DNA of 11,132 nt, from positions 1 through 11,132 of the forward strand of contig SXQR01000128.1 of the NCBI GenBank assembly GCA_005792865.1, written 5' to 3'. The notes beneath the pieces are model-generated. The model saw only the letters and a list, made by a program, of their open reading frames with translations. It did no database searches and was not told the origin of the DNA. Origin of the DNA: Flavobacterium sp. (GTDB taxonomy: Bacteria; Bacteroidota; Bacteroidia; Flavobacteriales; Flavobacteriaceae). A program made the translations under genes and the position numbers. This document shows, in pieces, positions 1-6,593 of this stretch. Each line of letters opens with the position of its first letter. The stretch's first letter is position 1.

Positions 1-1
1 G

Positions 2-1711
2 GACGACATCGACGCCGACACGCGATCGCAAACCCCGGACCTTGGCGCCGACGAATTTATCCTGCCACGGTGCCCCGCGACGACAACGTGGAACGGTTCG
101 GCGTGGAGCAATGGCGCGCCAAACCTTAATACGAAGGCCGTCATCAATGCCGATTACAGCACCGCCTCGGGCAACATCAAGTGTTGCGAATTGGTGGTGA
201 ATGCCGGTGTCGCGGTCACGGTACAGCCAAATGATTACATCGAGGCCGAATACGATATCACCGTCAACGGCACCCTGTTGGTCAGGGACAAGGGCGCGCT
301 GGTCCAGAACGACGAATCGGCCACCCACAGCGGTATTGTCACGGTAAAGCGCAAGACCACGCCGCTCAAGCAATATGATTATACGTATTGGGCGTCGCCG
401 GTGGCGGGTGCGACGCTTTCGGTCCTTGCGACGCCATCGCTTTATTATCTTTTCAATCCGGCAGTGAACAATTATGTCCAACAGACGGCCGCGACCGTAA
501 TGGCGCCGGCACGCGGGTATATCGCACGGGCGCCGTCAAACCTCAGCTATGCGACGCCGCAGATCGTGGAGGCCACCTTCAACGGAATTCCCAATACGGG
601 CACGGTTCCGGTCACGGTGAACAAGTCGGCGGGTGCCTTCAACCTGATCGGTAATCCGTATCCTTCCGCCATCGATGCCGACATGTTCCTCACCGACCCC
701 GACAACGCTCCGTACATCGGCGGCACCATTTACCTGTGGACGCACAATACGGCGATCAGCATGCAGAATTCTGGCAGTAATCTCTACAACTATACGCGTG
801 ACGATTATGCAAAATACAATGTCACGGGAGGCGTAAAGACCGCGACGGCTGCCGTAAACAGTGCGGTGGCTCCGGTGGGGAAGATCGCATCCGGCCAGGG
901 ATTCTTTATCGAAGCTTTGCAGGACGGCGACCATCAGATTTTCTTCAAAAATGCGATGCGCGCCACCGGCCAATATAGCAATGGCCAGTTTTTCAGGAGC
1001 GGAAACCCCGTGGATTCGAACAATGCGATAGAAAAAAACCGGATCTGGCTCTCGATCTCCAACGCCCAGCAGGCCTATGACGAGATGCTTTTGGGTTACG
1101 TGACCGGCGCCACCAACGAACTTGACCGCGCCTTTGACGGCAAGACCTTCCCCGCCGGGAACGTGGTCGCGATCTATTCACTCTTGGGCGACACCAAACT
1201 CGCGATCCAGGGCCGTGCACTGCCCTTCTCTGTCGCCGACGCGGTTCCCATCGGGTACATGAGTACGATCGCGGGAACGTTTGACCTCAAGCTTGAGCAA
1301 TTTGACGGCTTCTTTGAGGGCCAGGACGTTTTCCTGCTGGATCACGAGACCGGCCAGTTCCACGACCTGCGAACCTCGCCCTACTCATTTGTGGCGCAAC
1401 CGGGAACCAACAACACCCGCTTCGAGCTGCGGTTCACGACCCAGACCTTGTCCAATCCCGATGCCCAGCCGTTGGCAGAAGAGACCGTCATCCTGGCAAA
1501 GGCACGGAGCATCGCCATCCGGGCATCGCAACCCCTGAAGACTGTAGAAATTTTTGACATGACGGGGAAGAAATTGTTTCACGAAGACATCAAAGGCAGC
1601 ACCCAATATCAATCGCCGCAATTGCAAACCTCGGGCACAGCGGTATTGGTGATCGCGACTTTCGAGACATCGGCGCTCGTGAGCCGAAAGATCGTGATAC
1701 TCGAACCCTGA
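2..1711 (+). CDS. Secreted T9SS cargo protein, C-terminal part (5' end outside window)
   Basis: The frame is open from base 2 to the TGA at 1709-1711, giving 569 visible residues with no start in view; the gene begins upstream. The first residues read DIDADTRSQTPDLGADEF, a motif I associate with the end of a parallel beta-helix type repeat region in flavobacterial surface proteins. A second beta-rich region follows, opening with TTWNGSAWSNGAPN, and GNPYPSAIDADMF lies further on. The last 75 residues or so resemble a type A T9SS sorting domain: a short strand before VEIFDMTGKKLF, then the terminal strand SRKIVILEP. In that family the domain directs export across the outer membrane by the Por/Gld machinery and is usually cleaved off. 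The common Gly-Val-Tyr element before the last strands is absent; SGTAVLVIATF stands in its place. No enzymatic domain is visible, so the function of the mature protein is unknown. It could be an adhesin or a surface-matrix protein. It has its own terminator and appears unrelated to the biotin genes. Confidence 0.85.
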   Translation, partial: DDIDADTRSQTPDLGADEFILPRCPATTTWNGSAWSNGAPNLNTKAVINADYSTASGNIKCCELVVNAGVAVTVQPNDYIEAEYDITVNGTLLVRDKGALVQNDESATHSGIVTVKRKTTPLKQYDYTYWASPVAGATLSVLATPSLYYLFNPAVNNYVQQTAATVMAPARGYIARAPSNLSYATPQIVEATFNGIPNTGTVPVTVNKSAGAFNLIGNPYPSAIDADMFLTDPDNAPYIGGTIYLWTHNTAISMQNSGSNLYNYTRDDYAKYNVTGGVKTATAAVNSAVAPVGKIASGQGFFIEALQDGDHQIFFKNAMRATGQYSNGQFFRSGNPVDSNNAIEKNRIWLSISNAQQAYDEMLLGYVTGATNELDRAFDGKTFPAGNVVAIYSLLGDTKLAIQGRALPFSVADAVPIGYMSTIAGTFDLKLEQFDGFFEGQDVFLLDHETGQFHDLRTSPYSFVAQPGTNNTRFELRFTTQTLSNPDAQPLAEETVILAKARSIAIRASQPLKTVEIFDMTGKKLFHEDIKGSTQYQSPQLQTSGTAVLVIATFETSALVSRKIVILEP

Positions 1712-1718
1712 AGAATAG

Positions 1719-1741
1719 GCCTGCGAAAGCGGGCTTTTTTT
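1719..1741 (+). terminator. Rho-independent terminator of the T9SS cargo gene
   Basis: The hairpin GCCTGC-GAAA-GCGGGC (1719-1734) has a six-pair stem with one G-T pair and a GAAA tetraloop, and is followed at once by seven T (1735-1741). It starts 8 bases after the stop codon of the T9SS gene. It also abuts the stop of the opposite-strand ketoacyl-synthase gene (1740-1742). No T run follows the stem on that strand, so it should work mainly on + strand transcripts. Confidence 0.8.
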
Positions 1742-2864
1742 ATGGAAGTTCCAGAAGGACGCTTACGGCATTGCCGCCAAACCCCACCGAATTGACCAGC
1801 ACGCTTCTAACTTCGGCCGGGTGCGAAGGCATGTCCAGATAGGGGATCCCTATAAAACGTTGGTGCTGCATCATCAGGATGGCGAACTCTACCGAAAGCA
1901 TTCCCGAAGCGCCAAACGTATGGCCCGTTTTCCATTTGTTGGTGGTGAGCATGGGAAGGTTGGGGCCAAGCACGGCGTTGATGGCAGCGTGTTCGGCGTT
2001 GTCGCCGGCAATGGTGCCGGGTGCGTGCATGACAATCACGTCCGGACGCCTACCATTCAATGCCATGGCCATTGATTTTTGGAAGCAGTTGGCTTGCGCC
2101 GAAATTGCCGTTGCGTGCCCGGTGGCCTCCGTGGCAAAACCAACCCCGGCGATGACTGCGAGCGCGTTCTCGTCACGGCCCGGTTGCAGGCAGCATGCCG
2201 CGGCACCCTCGCCCAGGACCATTCCGTTTGATTTTTTGTCGAAATCCATCGCCCGGCAGGGGAAATCGCCCCCGGGTTTGGCGTAAATCTTCAGGGCCTT
2301 CATCTGCGCAATCGTGAACGCGGTCAACGGGGCTTCGCTGCCGCCTACAAGGAATTTTTCGGCCATCCCGGATTTAAGCCATGCCACGCCGTTGAGCAGC
2401 GCATGGAGCGAGGTGGAACAGGTGATGGAATGCGAAATTTCGGGGCCTGTGGCCTGCAGGTCCTGCGCCACCCATGATGAGATGTTGCCCAGTGTGGTGA
2501 CGGGCGACGCCAATGTCGCGGCACGTCCGGTGGCGAGGTATTCGGCGTGGTGTTTCTCAAAAAGCGAGGTCGCGCCGCGCGAGGAACCGATATTGATGCC
2601 AAAGTTTGAATCCCAGCCCGCGCGCGCGACCGCCCGCCGGGATGCCGCTATGGCAAAATGGACACTGGGATCAAGGTTTTTGAGACGAGAACCGGCCGAG
2701 GCAAGTTTGGCGACTTCCTCCCTCGCCGACGAGGCCAGCGGCGCCCGCCAGTCACCTTCGGCGAAAGCCATGCAATGATTATCGTCAAGGTAGGACTGCC
2801 ACACCTGCGCGGGGGAGTTTCCCATAGGCGAAAGCGATTCTATGGCGGTGATGGAGATTTGCAA
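1740..2864 (-). CDS. Beta-ketoacyl synthase (KAS I/II type) at the end of the biotin run
   Basis: This 374-residue protein has the thiolase-fold condensing-enzyme hallmarks: TCSTSLHAL with the nucleophile Cys149, HAPGT with His280, NKWKTGHTFGASG with Lys310 and His315, and the closing motif NSVGFGGNAV near residue 358. The Cys-His-His triad places it with FabB/FabF-type enzymes, not the Cys-His-Asn KAS III/BioZ class. FabF proteins are about 410 residues, so this is a short divergent version. It would perform decarboxylative Claisen condensation of an acyl chain with malonyl-ACP in the cytoplasm. It lies 39 bases downstream of the SET gene and is the last gene of the bioD-bioA run. The context suggests a step in pimeloyl chain supply, which is inference; a role in another lipid or polyketide-like pathway is possible. 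The start is uncertain. No ATG precedes the first beta strand and an in-frame TAA lies 24 bases upstream, so TTG at 2864 is the only start seen that keeps the fold intact. The next Met is residue 14. Confidence 0.88.
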   Translation of the reverse strand: MQISITAIESLSPMGNSPAQVWQSYLDDNHCMAFAEGDWRAPLASSAREEVAKLASAGSRLKNLDPSVHFAIAASRRAVARAGWDSNFGINIGSSRGATSLFEKHHAEYLATGRAATLASPVTTLGNISSWVAQDLQATGPEISHSITCSTSLHALLNGVAWLKSGMAEKFLVGGSEAPLTAFTIAQMKALKIYAKPGGDFPCRAMDFDKKSNGMVLGEGAAACCLQPGRDENALAVIAGVGFATEATGHATAISAQANCFQKSMAMALNGRRPDVIVMHAPGTIAGDNAEHAAINAVLGPNLPMLTTNKWKTGHTFGASGMLSVEFAILMMQHQRFIGIPYLDMPSHPAEVRSVLVNSVGFGGNAVSVLLELP

Positions 2865-2873
2865 TTGCGGCGG

Positions 2874-2895
2874 TTTGGCGCAAAATTACGCCAAA
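2874..2895 (-). promoter_or_regulatory. Inverted repeat enclosing a TAnnTTTG box before the synthase gene
   Basis: The arms TTTGGCG (2874-2880) and CGCCAAA (2889-2895) are perfect reverse complements separated by 8 bases. On the - strand those 8 bases read TAATTTTG, a match to the Bacteroidota -7 box TAnnTTTG, and the box ends 16 bases before the putative TTG start. It could be an operator over an internal promoter, or an RNA hairpin between the SET and synthase cistrons. No T run follows, so it is not a typical terminator, and no clear -33 box was seen. Chance is a real possibility. Confidence 0.3.
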
Positions 2896-2903
2896 AGAGG
2901 CTG

Positions 2904-3506
2904 TCATCCTACCGGCGTGCGCGAAGGGTCAAAATAACAGGTAATCAGCGACCGCAATGGTTTGTTGCCTTGTATGACCTGTGCAAATTCGGTCCACGTC
3001 TCGGGTGCAATGTACTTTTTGAGCGGCTGGTCCACCTGTGCGATGTCTTCCAGCCGGTCGCGCACGAGCTGGTCCCATTCCCCATGGTACTGCAAAAGGT
3101 CGTCCGGATAGACCACTTTGCGGCTGGTGCCTTCGTCCACGACCTCGAAGGGTTCGGAGACATTGAGGTAGCCGTAATCGTCGGTGAGCTGTTCGCCGGG
3201 CTGGATGTCGCGCACGGCAATTTCAAAATCGTACGCGGTGGACATGCAGGAAGGGTTGAACGAATGGTTGACAAACTTGGCATTGTCCCAGCAGAGGATC
3301 TTGTTGCCCGCGCCATTGGTAAAACAGTAGGTCTCGAGGTGTTGCTGCATCATGGGCGAAACCCGCGCTGCCCGCTCTGGAGTAAAGACCTGGTCCAGCT
3401 CATCCTGGACCCATGTTATCGTCCCCTTGGGGATCAGTTTTTTAGCTACGACGCCATAACCGATGACGTCGTTGATGAACCTGAGTTCGGTGTCAGGATG
3501 GATCAT
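2904..3506 (-). CDS. SET-domain protein, putative protein-lysine methyltransferase
   Basis: This 200-residue protein carries the SET signature in order: a GYG motif at residues 16-18 (AdoMet-binding region), FVNHSFNPSC at 78-87 with the Asn80-His81-Ser82 core, and PGEQLTDDYGY at 103-113 with the expected catalytic-type Tyr111. SET enzymes transfer methyl groups from AdoMet to lysine side chains of proteins. The usual Cys after NHS is Phe83. No Cys-rich post-SET zinc motif is seen; residues 120-200 form an acidic, probably helical tail of unknown role. The ATG at 3506 lies 27 bases after the bioA stop, and the synthase gene follows 39 bases later on the same strand, so it is very likely co-transcribed with the biotin genes. 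No substrate can be read from the sequence. Obvious but untested ideas are a neighbouring enzyme or the acyl/biotin carrier proteins. Confidence 0.85.
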   Translation of the reverse strand: MIHPDTELRFINDVIGYGVVAKKLIPKGTITWVQDELDQVFTPERAARVSPMMQQHLETYCFTNGAGNKILCWDNAKFVNHSFNPSCMSTAYDFEIAVRDIQPGEQLTDDYGYLNVSEPFEVVDEGTSRKVVYPDDLLQYHGEWDQLVRDRLEDIAQVDQPLKKYIAPETWTEFAQVIQGNKPLRSLITCYFDPSRTPVG

Positions 3507-3533
3507 AAAAAAGGATTGCTTTCAAAAATAAAG

Positions 3534-4817
3534 TTATCCTATTTTTTGTAATGCCATGCGGACGGCCTCATAAATTTTGTCTAATTGTGCATCGGTAATA
3601 ATGTACGGGGGCAAAATGTAGATCGTGCTGCCCGCCGGCCTGAGGATGATTCCCTGCGATATGAAGAAATCGTACAGCCGGTTGCGCAGGGTGCCGTAAT
3701 ATTCCTGCTTGCCGTCGGTGGCCAGGTCCAAAGCGAAGATCACGCCGAGGGACCGGACGGCCCTGATGCGGGGATGTCCTTGCAGTTCCGATGCGAATTC
3801 GCGGTGGCGGGCCGCAATCCGTTCAATATTTTGCGAAGTTTCGGCGCGCCCCAGGATGTCCAGGCTGGCCAGAGCCGCGGCGCAACCGGTGGGGTTTGCC
3901 GTGAAGGTGTGCCCGTGGAAAAGCGCCTTGTTGATGTCGTCGCTGAAAAAGCCGTCAAATATCTGCTGTGTGAAAGTCGTGATGGCCATGGGAATCGTGC
4001 CGCCGGTGAGCGCCTTTGAGAGGCACATCATGTCCGGCTGCCGGGAGAGATGGTCACAGGCAAAAATTTTCCCGGTCTTGCCAAAACCGGTCATGACCTC
4101 GTCGGCAATGGCCAGTACCTCATTTTCGCGGCAAATATCGATAAGCCGGTCAAGCGAACCCGGCGCATACATGACCATTCCCGCAGCTCCCAGGACCAGC
4201 GGCTCAAAAATGAAAGCCGCCACATCGCCGGGCGCCAGGGCCTTTGCCAGCGCATCGAAACTTTCCTGTTCACGGCCCGCCACCGGAACCGGGATCCGCC
4301 TGACCTCGATGAACATGCCGTTGAAAGCCTGCGTATAGAGCGAGATCCCGCTCGCCGCCATCGCCGCAAATGTATCCCCGTGGAAGGCATCCTCGAACGC
4401 AACGATCACCGTTTTCTTTATTCCCTTGTTGTACCAATATTGTAACGAGGCTTTGATTGCGACCTCCACCGCTGTGGAACCGTTATCGCTGAAAAATAGT
4501 TTTATCTGGTTCGCGGGCAGGATTTCCATGAGCCTCGTGGCGAGCCTTGCCGCAGGTTCATGGGTGAAGCCGCCAAAGAGCACGTGCTCCAGGGTCGTGA
4601 GTTGTTTGTAGATGGCATCGGCGATATAGCGGTTGGAATGCCCAAACGGATTGACCCACCACGAGGCGATGGCGTCGATGAATTCGGTGCCGTCCTCTGC
4701 CCAGAGCAATGCGCCTTCGCCCCGCACGATGGCGACCGGAGCAGGGGCGGTCGCGTGCTGCGTATAAGGGTGCCAAAGGTAATCGCGGTCGGCCTTTAGG
4801 ATGTCAATTTTTTCCAT
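3534..4817 (-). CDS. bioA: Adenosylmethionine-8-amino-7-oxononanoate aminotransferase (DAPA synthase)
   Basis: BioA converts 8-amino-7-oxononanoate (KAPA) to 7,8-diaminononanoate (DAPA), the third-last step of biotin synthesis. It uses PLP and, unusually for a transaminase, AdoMet as amino donor. The protein has 427 residues, close to the roughly 430 usual for the family. Visible hallmarks are WHPYTQ at 15-20, DAIASWWVNPFGHSN at 48-62, FFSDNGSTAVEVAIK (PLP phosphate region) at 108-122, AFHGDTFAAMAASG at 144-157, IADEVMTGFGKTG with the PLP-nitrogen Asp239, and LSKALTGG with the Schiff-base Lys268. All key residues are present, so it should be active. The ATG at 4817 lies inside the end of bioD (14-base overlap), which implies translational coupling. 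The stop is 27 bases before the SET gene. DAPA made here is passed to BioD, encoded just upstream. Confidence 0.97.
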   Translation of the reverse strand: MEKIDILKADRDYLWHPYTQHATAPAPVAIVRGEGALLWAEDGTEFIDAIASWWVNPFGHSNRYIADAIYKQLTTLEHVLFGGFTHEPAARLATRLMEILPANQIKLFFSDNGSTAVEVAIKASLQYWYNKGIKKTVIVAFEDAFHGDTFAAMAASGISLYTQAFNGMFIEVRRIPVPVAGREQESFDALAKALAPGDVAAFIFEPLVLGAAGMVMYAPGSLDRLIDICRENEVLAIADEVMTGFGKTGKIFACDHLSRQPDMMCLSKALTGGTIPMAITTFTQQIFDGFFSDDINKALFHGHTFTANPTGCAAALASLDILGRAETSQNIERIAARHREFASELQGHPRIRAVRSLGVIFALDLATDGKQEYYGTLRNRLYDFFISQGIILRPAGSTIYILPPYIITDAQLDKIYEAVRMALQKIG

Positions 4818-5430
4818 CGTCCAATTTTAACAATGCCGATTTAAACTCATCTGCGTACCGGAGCACAATCTCTTTTGAAATGACGCCCTCAGGCAAAATC
4901 CTGCCTACTACAGGTATCGGGAATCGCTCGAGGATGGCTTGTTCCGAGGCCGGGTTCGGATCGCCGTTGAAGACGATCCCGGCCGCCGGGACGCCGCGCG
5001 AGTGCAGCGCTTCGAGCGTGAGCAGGGTATGGTTGATGCTTCCCAAATAATGTCGGGACACCACGATCACCTTAAAACCCGGCTGCAGCAGATCGGCAAT
5101 CGTTTGTTTGTCATTTAGCGGGACAAGCAGTCCGCCGGCGCCTTCGATCACGAGATGACCCTCGGTCTCCGGGCGGTGGATTTGGTCCAGTGCAATCTTT
5201 ACTCCGTCGATTTGCGCGGCCAGATGAGGGGAAGCGGGCGTTTTGAGGCGGTAAGCTTCGTCATTGATCCTGACGTTTGTTGTCCATGCGCGGACCTTGT
5301 CGCTGTCGGTATTGTCGAGGTCACCCGCCTGGACGGGCTTCCAGTAATCGGCACTGAGCGCCTGTGCAATGATGGCGGAGGCGACGGTCTTGCCGACATC
5401 GGTAGAAATGCCTGTGACAAATATTTTCAT
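4804..5430 (-). CDS. bioD: Dethiobiotin synthetase
   Basis: BioD carries out the ATP- and CO2-dependent closure of the ureido ring, turning 7,8-diaminononanoate into dethiobiotin in the cytoplasm. The 208-residue protein starts with a P-loop, GISTDVGKT at residues 7-15 with Lys14 and Thr15, the form typical of BioD. KPVQAG with Lys31 follows, then IEGAGGLLVPLN (95-106), which carries the second nucleotide/DAPA loop, and later FNGDPNPASE near the adenine-binding end. It is slightly shorter than the E. coli enzyme (about 225). The N-terminal P-loop strand fixes the ATG at 5430 as the start. It is the first gene of the bioD-bioA-SET-synthase run and overlaps bioA by 14 bases. A TAnnTTTG box lies 4 bases before the ATG. 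No BirA-like operator was recognised upstream. Confidence 0.96.
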   Translation of the reverse strand: MKIFVTGISTDVGKTVASAIIAQALSADYWKPVQAGDLDNTDSDKVRAWTTNVRINDEAYRLKTPASPHLAAQIDGVKIALDQIHRPETEGHLVIEGAGGLLVPLNDKQTIADLLQPGFKVIVVSRHYLGSINHTLLTLEALHSRGVPAAGIVFNGDPNPASEQAILERFPIPVVGRILPEGVISKEIVLRYADEFKSALLKLDDGKN

Positions 5431-5434
5431 GCTG

Positions 5435-5442
5435 CAAAGATA
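5435..5442 (-). promoter_or_regulatory. Putative -7 promoter box of the bioD-bioA operon
   Basis: Read on the - strand, 5442 to 5435 is TATCTTTG, an exact match to the Bacteroidota sigma-A -7 consensus TAnnTTTG. It ends only 4 bases before the bioD ATG, so transcription would start at or next to the start codon, suggesting a leaderless mRNA. No convincing TTTG -33 box is seen at the expected spacing. Confidence 0.55.
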
Positions 5443-5483
5443 CTGGAGCGCCCCGAGTATGCCGCCATGTGGGAAAATATTGC

Positions 5484-5491
5484 TAAATTTA
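5484..5491 (+). promoter_or_regulatory. Weak -7-like box before the AI-2E family gene
   Basis: TAAATTTA matches seven of the eight positions of TAnnTTTG (last G is A) and lies 16 bases before the ATG at 5508. It sits in the 77-base divergent gap shared with bioD. The box is self-complementary and AT-rich, so it may be fortuitous. Confidence 0.25.
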
Positions 5492-5507
5492 ATTCAAATC
5501 GGCATTT

Positions 5508-6593
5508 ATGATCATCACCCGCGTCCCCAATTACATCAAGGCCGTCTACATTTCGCTGCTCATCATCATCGTGGTGTTCGTGATGGTCATGGGCAAGAAC
5601 ATCTTTGTGCCGATGTTGCTTTCGGCGTATACGGCGATGCTGATGACGGGGTTCTGCAACCGGCTGGAAGCGTGGAATGTGCCCCGCTCCCTTGCCGCGG
5701 CGATCGCGATCCTGCTCTTCTTGGGCGTACTGACAGGCCTCGTGATCCTTGTGGTAACCCAGATCCAGAGTTTCATGGCCGATGTCGAGGCGCATGCCGA
5801 AGCCGACCTGAACCGTTTTGCGATGCGGACCAACTCGTGGGTAAAGAACACCATTGGTTATGACATGGGCATGGCCTACGGATTCAAGATCGAGAATGTG
5901 CTGGCCCTCATTCAGTCCGGGCGTGCCAATATGTCCGAACTGCTCAAGCTCACCATCAACACCGCAAGCAATATCCTGCTGCTGCCCGTTTTCATCTTTT
6001 TCCTGCTGATCTACCGCGATCATTTTGCCCAATTCATCATGCGGGTCTTTGCCAAGCAAAAGAACAAGTTGTTAATGGAACATGTGATCTCCATCAGGCA
6101 AATCGTGCATTCATACCTGATTGGCGCCGGAAAGGTCATGCTGATCCTGGGCGTTGTCAACAGCGCGGTGCTGCTGATGCTGGGGATCAAGCACGCGATT
6201 TTTTTCGGGATGCTGGCCGGGCTGCTCAACATCATTCCCTACCTTGGGCCGCTCATGGGCGGCATCCTGCCCTTTCTTTATGCCCTGCTCACCAAGGACA
6301 GCCTGTTCTATCCCGTGGCGGTGGCAGTTTCGTTTACGCTCATCCAATTCCTCGAGGCGACCTTCCTCACGCCACGGATCACGGGTGCCAACGTGTCGCT
6401 CAATGCTTTCATCACCTTTTTGGGACTTCTGGTAGGCGGGGCGATCTGGGGCATTCCCGGGATGATCCTCATTATCCCGACACTTGCGATCCTCAAGAAA
6501 CTTTTTGAGTTGAGCCCCGACACCGATCCATACGCTTATCTTTTTGGCGAAGAGGATACAAGGTGGTTCAAGAGGCGGAAAAGAGGCGATTAG
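5508..6593 (+). CDS. AI-2E/PerM-family inner-membrane transporter
   Basis: This 361-residue polytopic membrane protein belongs to the AI-2E exporter/PerM family (PF01594). Hydrophobic segments fall roughly at 12-28, 31-48, 62-84, 149-170, 205-226, 229-262, 266-286 and 298-328, with a soluble loop at 86-145 between the N-terminal and central helices, as usual in the family. Recognisable motifs are GLLNIIPYLGPLMGG at 238-252, FLTPRITGANVSLNAF at 286-301 and GGAIWGIPGMILIIP at 310-324. Members are described as exporters of diverse substrates, including the quorum signal TqsA exports and, for some, Na+(Li+)/H+ antiport. The substrate cannot be inferred here, and there is no luxS in the window. 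The gene is divergent from bioD and runs tail to tail into the DUF2007 gene with a 26-base overlap. It splits the biotin genes into two - strand runs. A link to biotin or precursor transport is possible but unproven. Confidence 0.93.
   Translation: MIITRVPNYIKAVYISLLIIIVVFVMVMGKNIFVPMLLSAYTAMLMTGFCNRLEAWNVPRSLAAAIAILLFLGVLTGLVILVVTQIQSFMADVEAHAEADLNRFAMRTNSWVKNTIGYDMGMAYGFKIENVLALIQSGRANMSELLKLTINTASNILLLPVFIFFLLIYRDHFAQFIMRVFAKQKNKLLMEHVISIRQIVHSYLIGAGKVMLILGVVNSAVLLMLGIKHAIFFGMLAGLLNIIPYLGPLMGGILPFLYALLTKDSLFYPVAVAVSFTLIQFLEATFLTPRITGANVSLNAFITFLGLLVGGAIWGIPGMILIIPTLAILKKLFELSPDTDPYAYLFGEEDTRWFKRRKRGD

Noticed and set aside
536..973. A 145-codon open frame on the - strand opposite the T9SS gene
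   Set aside because: It has no recognisable motif, and the + strand frame is continuous with a clear domain plan.
1719..1741. Bidirectional terminator serving the synthase gene as well
   Set aside because: On the - strand the stem is not followed by a T run, so there is no sequence support for termination in that direction.
2658..3551. A 297-codon open frame on the + strand
   Set aside because: It lies opposite the SET gene and the start of the synthase gene, both with clear motifs. Long antisense frames are common at this base composition.
5431..5507. BirA-type biotin operator in the bioD/AI-2E gap
   Set aside because: I looked for a TTGTAACC-like dyad and found none. TAAATTTA there is palindromic but too short and AT-rich to count.
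5427..6059. A 210-codon open frame on the - strand opposite the AI-2E family gene
   Set aside because: It is rich in His, Asp, Glu and Gln, as expected from reading hydrophobic codons in reverse, and shows no domain.
5508..6593. Quorum sensing by autoinducer-2, from the family name
   Set aside because: The family name is historical and covers many substrates; no luxS, lsr or receptor gene is in the window.
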